This document shows positions 1-5,867 of a stretch of 6,914 nt of DNA, in pieces. This stretch comes from Candidatus Aenigmatarchaeota archaeon (lineage in GTDB: Archaea > Aenigmatarchaeota > Aenigmatarchaeia > GW2011-AR5 > WALA01): assembly GCA_015523085.1 (NCBI GenBank), contig WALA01000044.1:1-6914 (forward strand). Reading direction: 5' to 3'. Position 1 is the first letter of the stretch; every line of letters starts with the position of its first letter. The notes under the pieces were generated by a model. That model searched no databases. It had not been told where the DNA came from and was given only the letters and a program-made list of their open reading frames with translations. The translations under genes were made by a program, and so were the position numbers.

Positions 1-38
1 GGCACACACTATATTATAGGGTTGTGGTGAAAGGGTGA
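1..38 (+). CDS. rpoH: RNA polymerase subunit H (RpoH/Rpb5-like), C-terminal end only
   Basis: Only the last 11 codons and the TGA stop (36-38) are in the window. They read HTLYYRVVVKG in the frame that starts at base 3. RpoH proteins typically end in a short strand of the type (V/T)YYR(L/V)VV, and rpoH is normally the gene directly before rpoB in archaea, so both sequence and position fit. Subunit H is the small archaeal counterpart of the C-terminal domain of eukaryotic Rpb5 and sits at the downstream DNA jaw of the polymerase. The stop lies five bases before the preferred rpoB ATG and inside its Shine-Dalgarno, which implies translational coupling. Eleven residues cannot prove the assignment; it rests on the YYRVVV ending plus synteny. 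Confidence 0.62.
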   Translation, partial: HTLYYRVVVKG

Positions 39-39
39 T
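34..39 (+). promoter_or_regulatory. Shine-Dalgarno for rpoB (GGTGAT)
   Basis: GGTGAT is complementary to the conserved 3' end of archaeal 16S rRNA and ends four bases before the ATG at 44. It overlaps the rpoH stop codon, so ribosomes finishing rpoH would be placed at the rpoB start. A weaker GGTGA at 26-30 could instead serve an in-frame GTG at 35, which would overlap the rpoH stop as GTGA. I prefer the ATG because its site is longer and because the GGTG-to-ATG spacing of six bases matches that of the two downstream genes (five and six). Confidence 0.6.
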
Positions 40-43
40 TGGT

Positions 44-3000
44 ATGGATGAAAATTACAAAGTTCTGCTCAAAGCATTCAAAGACGAGAACGGGTTCGTT
101 AGCCATCAAATAGAATCCTTCAACGAGTTCGTTGACTATCGCCTTCAAAAGGTCATAGACGAGATTGGTGAGATAGAGCTCGAGAACGAAGGCATATCAA
201 GTTTCAAGATAAAACTCGGGCGCGTCCGAGTTGGCATACCGAGCGTCGAGGAATCTGACGGCTCGATAAACACGTCGCTTACGCCGTTCGAGGCACTCAC
301 GAGAAACATAACGTACGCCGCTCCCGTTTTTCTCGAAATGATACCCGTCATAAACAACGTTGAGCAGGATGTCATACGCGTGAAGATATGCGACCTTCCG
401 ATAATGGTGAAGTCGAACAGGTGCACGCTCAGCAACAAGAGCCGAGAGGAGCTCATTGCAATGGGCGAAGACCCGGACGACCCGGGAGGATACTTCATTG
501 TTGACGGAACGGAGCGCGTCATAGTCATGGTTGAAGAAATCGTGTCCAACCGTCCCATCATTGAAGTCCGAAGCGGAATGGAGACGGCGCGCATAAATTC
601 TGAAATCAACGGCTACATTCAAAAGCATGTCATCGAGAGAAAGAAGGGAATATACTACATCTCATTTGCAAACGCGAAGAAAGTCCCCGTTGTCGTCCTT
701 CTGCGCGCACTTGGTCTCGAGACCGACAAGGACATTGTCACGAGCATAACGACGAGCGAGGACGAGATGGAGGAGATATACTTCAACATTTACGAATTCG
801 ACGTTTCCACACAGCAGCAGGCCAAAAATTATTTGAAGAAGCTCCTTCATATGGGAGACGAAAATGGCGAAAAGCGTCTCTCCGATATGATCGACAAGTA
901 CCTTCTCCCCCACCTTGGCCAAACTCGTTCTTCAAGAAAGAAAAAAGCCCTTTACATCGCCAATGTTGTTGAAAAACTTCTCAAACTTTCCATGGGAAAA
1001 ATCGCCCCGCAGGATTTGGATCACTATGCGAATAAAAGAATAAAGCTTGCCGGCGATTTCTTGGAAATACTTTTCCGCTCGCTCTTCCTCGGAAGGTACG
1101 GCCTCATTGCGAGAATAAAGTACACTTACCAGAAGATATCGAAGAAGGGAAAGATGCCAAGCCTCCGCTCGATAGTCGAATCGAATTACCTGACAAAGAG
1201 AATTAAGTCGCACATGGCAACCGGCCAGTGGATCGGCGGACGCACGGGTGTTTGTCAAAGGCTCGAGCGCACGAACTACATAAGAATGATATCACACTTG
1301 AGAAACGTTCTTTCACCATTGTCCCCGAGTCAGGAGCACTTTGAGGCGCGTGCCCTTCACCCGACGCAGTGGGGACGGCTTTGCGCAGAGGAGACGCCGG
1401 AAGGTGTGAACATAGGGCTCAGGAAGTATCTTGCCCACATGGCGATAATATCGAAGACGTCGTCAAAGAAGGACGTTGATTACGTGAAATCGCTTCTCTC
1501 CCAGTACGTCACGGAAGACAACGAGGGATCAATGCTTTATCTGAACGGTGAGCTCATTGGGCGCGTGAAGCGCGTTTCCGAGCTCATGAAGAAGTTCAAG
1601 TCCGAAAGAAGGAAGGGAAAGTTCGACCCACAAATAACAATAGGGTATTACGATGAGTACGACCAGATATTTGTCAACGCAGACGCTGGTCGCGTACTTA
1701 GACCGCTCATAATAGTTGAAAACGGAAAATCAAAACTCACGAAGGACATTGTGAAGAAGCTCGAAAGCGGCGAGATGAAATGGAACGACCTTGTAAAGAA
1801 CGGCATAATAGAGTACGTTGACGCGGAAGAGGAGGAGAATCTTTACGTTGCCCTGACGGAAAAGGACATTACGCCAGAGCACACGCACGTTGAATTACAT
1901 CCGTCAATCATACTCGGCGTTGCCGCATCTCTCGTTCCGTTCCCTGAGTACAATCGTGGTGACCGTGTAAACTTCGGCGCGAAAATGCACGGGCAGGCGC
2001 TCGGAGTGTACGCACTGAATTTCCACCTCAGGACGGACACGAAGGCAAACCTTCTCATTTACCCGCAAGTTCCGCTTGTAAGAACTGCCATGACGGACTT
2101 TGTCAACTTGGAGCGCCATCCGCAGGGACAGAACATAGTCATCGCCATTATGAGTTACAAAGGATTCAACATGGAAGACGCCATAATAATAAACAAGGCA
2201 TCCATAGAGCGTGGATTCGCCCGCTCGATGTTCTTCCGTACATACAGCACGGAGGAGAAAAGGTATTGGGGCATCGAGAAAGACGAGATACGCATACCGG
2301 ACAAATCAGTCAAAGGATACCGCACGGAAGAAGCGTATGCGAACTTGGGTGAAGACGGCATAATCAACCCGGAGACACCAGTCGAAGGCGGTGACATACT
2401 CATAGGAAAGGTTTCGCCGTTGCGTTTCTTCGGTCCGGCGGAGAGCTTCATGATGGAGGCCGAAAACAAGCGTGACTCGTCCGAGACCGTGCGAGAAAAC
2501 GAGCATGGTATAGTCGACAAGGTCATAGTCACGAAGAACAAGGATGGAGACAAGCTCGTCAAGGTTGTTGTGCGTGACCTTCGTCTTCCGGAGCTCGGCG
2601 ACAAGTTTGCAACGCGACACGGGCAGAAGGGTGTCGTCGGTCTCATAGTTCCAGAGGAGGACATGCCATTCACGTCAAACGGAATTGTTCCCGACGTCAT
2701 AGTCAATCCGCACGGAATACCATCAAGGCTTACAGTGGGTCAGTTGCTCGAGATAATCGCGGCGAAGCTCGGTGCAATCACGGGGCGCCCTATAGACGCA
2801 ACCGCATTCACCGGGATGAAAGAGGAGGAGATGAGAAAGCTCTTGCGTGAGAACGGATTCCGCGACGACGGAAAGGAGCTCATGTACAACGGCGAGACAG
2901 GGGAGATGTACGAAGCCCGCATAATGGTTGGGCCGATATTCTACCAGAAGCTTCATCACATGGTTGCCAACAAGATACACGCACGTGCGCGCGGTCCTGT

Positions 3001-3319
3001 GACATTGCTCACGAGACAGCCAACGGAAGGGCGCGCTAAGGAGGGTGGTCTCAGATTGGGAGAAATGGAAAAAGACTGCCTCATAGCGCACGGAACGGCG
3101 CTGCTCCTTCACGAGCGCTTCTCATCGGACTTGACAAAGATACCGATATGCGTCGACTGCGGACTTCCTGCGCTCGAGGACAGAGTCAAAGGAAAGGTCT
3201 ACTGTCCAACATGCAAGGATTCGAAAGTGAAGTACGTCGAAATTTCCTACGCTTTCAAGTTGATGTTGGATGAGCTCAAGTCCATGGGCATATACCCGAG
3301 GATAAACGTCAAGGATTAG
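44..3319 (+). CDS. rpoB: DNA-directed RNA polymerase subunit B (single-chain, Rpb2/beta homologue)
   Basis: This is the second-largest catalytic subunit, which forms one side of the DNA cleft and part of the nucleotide site. From the ATG at 44 it has 1091 residues, close to other undivided archaeal B subunits. Visible landmarks are: protrusion and lobe with GGYFIVDGTERV near 148; DHYANKR near 326; TGQWIGGRTGV near 393; the fork with SHLRNVLSPLS at 417 and LHPTQWGRLC near 438; NADAGRVLRPL near 545; GFNMEDA at 707-713; GDKFATRHGQKG with pocket lysines K854 and K862; RGPVTLLTRQPTEGR near 983; and a C-terminal zinc site C1036, C1039, C1054, C1057 in the anchor/clamp part. The chain is not split into B'' and B' and has no intein. 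An in-frame GTG at 35 would add three residues. The fork-region segment GAKMHGQALG at about 645-654 is unusual because Gly replaces the basic residue before the conserved Gln. The gene ends ten bases before the rpoA1 ATG. Confidence 0.98.
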   Translation: MDENYKVLLKAFKDENGFVSHQIESFNEFVDYRLQKVIDEIGEIELENEGISSFKIKLGRVRVGIPSVEESDGSINTSLTPFEALTRNITYAAPVFLEMIPVINNVEQDVIRVKICDLPIMVKSNRCTLSNKSREELIAMGEDPDDPGGYFIVDGTERVIVMVEEIVSNRPIIEVRSGMETARINSEINGYIQKHVIERKKGIYYISFANAKKVPVVVLLRALGLETDKDIVTSITTSEDEMEEIYFNIYEFDVSTQQQAKNYLKKLLHMGDENGEKRLSDMIDKYLLPHLGQTRSSRKKKALYIANVVEKLLKLSMGKIAPQDLDHYANKRIKLAGDFLEILFRSLFLGRYGLIARIKYTYQKISKKGKMPSLRSIVESNYLTKRIKSHMATGQWIGGRTGVCQRLERTNYIRMISHLRNVLSPLSPSQEHFEARALHPTQWGRLCAEETPEGVNIGLRKYLAHMAIISKTSSKKDVDYVKSLLSQYVTEDNEGSMLYLNGELIGRVKRVSELMKKFKSERRKGKFDPQITIGYYDEYDQIFVNADAGRVLRPLIIVENGKSKLTKDIVKKLESGEMKWNDLVKNGIIEYVDAEEEENLYVALTEKDITPEHTHVELHPSIILGVAASLVPFPEYNRGDRVNFGAKMHGQALGVYALNFHLRTDTKANLLIYPQVPLVRTAMTDFVNLERHPQGQNIVIAIMSYKGFNMEDAIIINKASIERGFARSMFFRTYSTEEKRYWGIEKDEIRIPDKSVKGYRTEEAYANLGEDGIINPETPVEGGDILIGKVSPLRFFGPAESFMMEAENKRDSSETVRENEHGIVDKVIVTKNKDGDKLVKVVVRDLRLPELGDKFATRHGQKGVVGLIVPEEDMPFTSNGIVPDVIVNPHGIPSRLTVGQLLEIIAAKLGAITGRPIDATAFTGMKEEEMRKLLRENGFRDDGKELMYNGETGEMYEARIMVGPIFYQKLHHMVANKIHARARGPVTLLTRQPTEGRAKEGGLRLGEMEKDCLIAHGTALLLHERFSSDLTKIPICVDCGLPALEDRVKGKVYCPTCKDSKVKYVEISYAFKLMLDELKSMGIYPRINVKD

Positions 3320-3324
3320 AGGTG
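3319..3324 (+). promoter_or_regulatory. Shine-Dalgarno for rpoA1 (GAGGTG)
   Basis: GAGGTG starts on the last base of the rpoB stop codon and ends five bases before the ATG at 3330. An in-frame GTG at 3324 overlaps the last base of this site, so it is a poor start and the ATG is preferred. The arrangement implies that rpoA1 is translated in coupling with rpoB from one mRNA. Confidence 0.72.
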
Positions 3325-3329
3325 TGATT

Positions 3330-5867
3330 ATGGAAGTTGGAAAAGTTGACTCAATAAAATTTGAAATCATGTCGCCTTACATGATAAAGAAGATGGCGGC
3401 CGTGAAAATAGAAAAGCCAGAACTTTATGATCCAGATGGTTATCCCATAGATGGCGGTCTCATGGACTTGCGCCTCGGTGTCATCGACCCTGGGCTTCGG
3501 TGTAAGACGTGCGGGGGAAAAATGGGAACGTGCCCGGGCCACTTCGGATATCTTGAGCTCACGAAGCCGGTCATACATCCGCTTTTTGCGAAAAAGATTT
3601 ACCAGATACTCAAAGTCACGTGCCCCGTGTGCGGACGCGTTATGACTTCCGATGAAAACATAGCAAAGAAAAAGCCGATGCTCAACAAACTTTACAAGTC
3701 CGCGCCAAAGGTGTGCCCACACTGCGGTGCGAAAGTTCCTGACATAAAGTTCCAGAAGCCGACCATATTCTATGAGGACGGAAAGGAGCTCAATCCGGAG
3801 CAAATAAGGGAGCGACTTGAAAAGATACCAGACAGTGACCTTCCTGTGCTCGGAATCTCGACACGCCCCGAGTACATGGTTCTCACCGTGCTTCCCATAC
3901 CGCCTGTCACAGTTCGACCTTCAATAGTTCTCGAAACAGGAGAGCGATCGGAGGACGACCTGACGCACAAACTCATAGACATCGTGAGGATAAACGACAG
4001 GCTCAAGAAGAATATTGAGCTCGGTGCGCCGGACTTCATAATAGATGACATTTGGCAGCTGTTGCAGTACCACGTGTCGACGTATTTTGACAATGAAATA
4101 TCAAATCTTCCGCCCGCGCGCCACAGGTCAGGACGGGCGTTAAGGACGCTTGCGCAGAGATTGACAAAGAAGGAAGGACGCTTCCGAGGGAATCTCACAG
4201 GAAAGCGTGTTAATTTCAGCGCGAGAACGGTTATCTCGCCTGATACGATGATATCCGTCAATGAGGTTGGTGTCCCTGAGGTCATAGCGAAAACGCTCAC
4301 AGTTCCTGAGCGCGTGACGGAGCGCAACATAGACGAAATGAGAAAAATAGTCATGAACGGTCCGGACGCTCTCAATGGTGCCAATTATGTGATACGCCCA
4401 GATGGAATGAGAAAGCGTGTCATGGATTTAAACAAGGAGGAAATAGCAAAGGAGCTCACGCCAGGATACACTGTCGAGCGCCACTTGAAGGACGGTGATA
4501 TTGTTCTCTTCAACAGACAACCATCTTTGCACAGAATGTCCATAATGGCGCACAAGGCAAAAATAATGCCTTACAGAACGTTCAGGCTCAACCTTTGCGA
4601 AACAATTCCGTACAACGCGGACTTCGACGGGGACGAAATGAACTTGCACGTTCCTCAGACGGAGGAGGCGCGCATAGAGGCGGAGAAACTGATGCTTGTT
4701 GAAAACAACATACGCTCCCCGAGATACGGCCTCCCGGTAATAGCTTTCAAGCACGACCACATAAGCGGATGCTACTTCCTCACGCGCGAAGGAGCGAAAT
4801 TCTCCAAAGAGGAAGTCGCGTATTTGCTGAATCTCATAGACAAGAAATCACCGGGACGCGAAATGACAGGGAAGGAATTGTTCAGTTTGCTCCTTCCAGA
4901 CGACCTGAACATGGAATTCGTTTCATCGTATTGCGTTGGATGCGACACGTGTCTCAAGGACAAGTGTCCGTACGACAGTTATGTTGTCATAAAGAACGGG
5001 AAGTTGCTTCACGGAATAATCGACGAGGCAGCGCTCGGTGAAAGAAAAGGTAAGTTGCTCAACAAGATAGACATGAAGTACGGACACGCGCGTGCGCGTC
5101 AATTCATGGATGAGCTCTCAAAGCTTGCTCTTGGCGTGCTTTCGCTTCGCGGATTCACGATATCCATCAGCGATTTTGACATTTCGGAAGAAGGCGAGAA
5201 GAAGATAAAAGACATAAAAAGGAAATTCGAGCGCGAGGCTGAGAAGCTCGTTGAGGATTACAAGAGCGGAAAGATGGAGAAACTTTCCGGAATGACACGC
5301 GAGAAAACGCTTGAAATGTACATGCAACAAATTGCATCAAAAGTTTCGGACCAAACTGGAAAAATCATAAAGGACTCTGTGAACGAAAAAAGTAGCGCGG
5401 TCATAATGGCCAAAACCGGAGCTCGTGGAAGTTACGTCAACCTTTCACAAACGGCGGCAATCGTTGGACAGGAGTCGCTCGAAGGTGAACGTATAAACCG
5501 TGGGTACACTGGACGAACGACATCGCATTTCAAGCGCGGGGACCTTGGATTGAAGGCGCGCGGATTCGTGGAAGGTAATTACAGACACGGATTGAACGCA
5601 ATTGAATTCTTCTTTGACGCCATAAACTCTCGAGAGAACCTCATGGACAAATCACTTCAAACAAGGCACTCTGGTTACATGGAGCGCCGTCTGGTAAGCG
5701 CTTTGCAGGATCTTCGCGTCGAATACGACGGGACTGTGCGTGATAATCGCGGTGTGATAATACAGTTCATGCCCGGGTCCGACTCATTGGATCCGTCGAA
5801 GATAAACCACGGAGAAATCGACCTGGACCTTGTAAGAGAAAGTGTTGAAGGTGAGAATAATGATTGA
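3330..5867 (+). CDS. rpoA1: DNA-directed RNA polymerase subunit A' (N-terminal part of Rpb1/beta')
   Basis: A' carries the catalytic metal site of RNA polymerase. From the ATG at 3330 it has 845 residues, slightly short for the family. Domains in order are: clamp zinc site C58, C61, C68, H71 (C-x2-C-x6-C-x2-H followed by FG); a second zinc site C98, C101, C129, C132; clamp helices and lid/rudder region ending in GKRVNFSARTVISPD at 291-305; NRQPSLHRMS near 395; the Mg-binding motif NADFDGDEMN at 429-438 with D431, D433 and D435; a four-Cys motif C535, C538, C541, C546; a charged, coiled-coil-like funnel segment at about 600-660; the TGARGS motif; and the bridge helix at about 758-795. The bridge helix is odd: the usual HAMGGREGL reads DAINSRENL, and the usual TA(Q/E)(S/T)GY reads TRHSGY. 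The preceding LPHF motif reads TSHF. It ends just after VEYDGTVRD, the normal A'/A'' break, and overlaps rpoA2 by eight bases. An alternative GTG start at 3324 would add two residues. Confidence 0.98.
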   Translation: MEVGKVDSIKFEIMSPYMIKKMAAVKIEKPELYDPDGYPIDGGLMDLRLGVIDPGLRCKTCGGKMGTCPGHFGYLELTKPVIHPLFAKKIYQILKVTCPVCGRVMTSDENIAKKKPMLNKLYKSAPKVCPHCGAKVPDIKFQKPTIFYEDGKELNPEQIRERLEKIPDSDLPVLGISTRPEYMVLTVLPIPPVTVRPSIVLETGERSEDDLTHKLIDIVRINDRLKKNIELGAPDFIIDDIWQLLQYHVSTYFDNEISNLPPARHRSGRALRTLAQRLTKKEGRFRGNLTGKRVNFSARTVISPDTMISVNEVGVPEVIAKTLTVPERVTERNIDEMRKIVMNGPDALNGANYVIRPDGMRKRVMDLNKEEIAKELTPGYTVERHLKDGDIVLFNRQPSLHRMSIMAHKAKIMPYRTFRLNLCETIPYNADFDGDEMNLHVPQTEEARIEAEKLMLVENNIRSPRYGLPVIAFKHDHISGCYFLTREGAKFSKEEVAYLLNLIDKKSPGREMTGKELFSLLLPDDLNMEFVSSYCVGCDTCLKDKCPYDSYVVIKNGKLLHGIIDEAALGERKGKLLNKIDMKYGHARARQFMDELSKLALGVLSLRGFTISISDFDISEEGEKKIKDIKRKFEREAEKLVEDYKSGKMEKLSGMTREKTLEMYMQQIASKVSDQTGKIIKDSVNEKSSAVIMAKTGARGSYVNLSQTAAIVGQESLEGERINRGYTGRTTSHFKRGDLGLKARGFVEGNYRHGLNAIEFFFDAINSRENLMDKSLQTRHSGYMERRLVSALQDLRVEYDGTVRDNRGVIIQFMPGSDSLDPSKINHGEIDLDLVRESVEGENND
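5849..5854 (+). promoter_or_regulatory. Shine-Dalgarno for rpoA2 (AGGTGA)
   Basis: AGGTGA lies within the last codons of rpoA1 and ends five bases before the ATG at 5860. A GTG at 5851 is in frame with rpoA2 but sits inside this site, so the ATG is the better start. Placement inside the upstream gene fits reinitiation or coupled translation, which would help keep A' and A'' in equal amounts (inference). Confidence 0.75.

Noticed and set aside
8..20. TATA-like stretch (ACTATATTATAGG) just before rpoB, possibly an archaeal promoter
   Set aside because: It encodes the Tyr-Tyr of the probable RpoH tail, lies only about 25-35 bases before the start codon and has no convincing BRE, so coding sequence explains it.
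2155..2706. Long minus-strand open frame (183 codons) opposite rpoB, with many others opposite all three genes
   Set aside because: They lie wholly inside strongly conserved polymerase genes, their translations are low-complexity or Ser/Arg-rich with no recognisable motif, and none has a supporting start context. They are shadows of the plus-strand coding frames.
4769..5041. Plus-strand 90-codon open frame inside rpoA1
   Set aside because: It is out of frame with A' in a region where A' is well conserved, is Arg-rich and resembles no family. It is a shadow frame.
5086..5100. Short alternating CGCG-rich tract, possible hairpin or Z-DNA-like element
   Set aside because: It encodes the His-Ala-Arg-Ala-Arg segment of A' in frame, is very short, and has no flanking structure.
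5767..5867. Possible frameshift splitting a once-single A gene into A' and A''
   Set aside because: The A'/A'' division after the bridge helix is the normal archaeal arrangement, and rpoA2 has its own Shine-Dalgarno and ATG.
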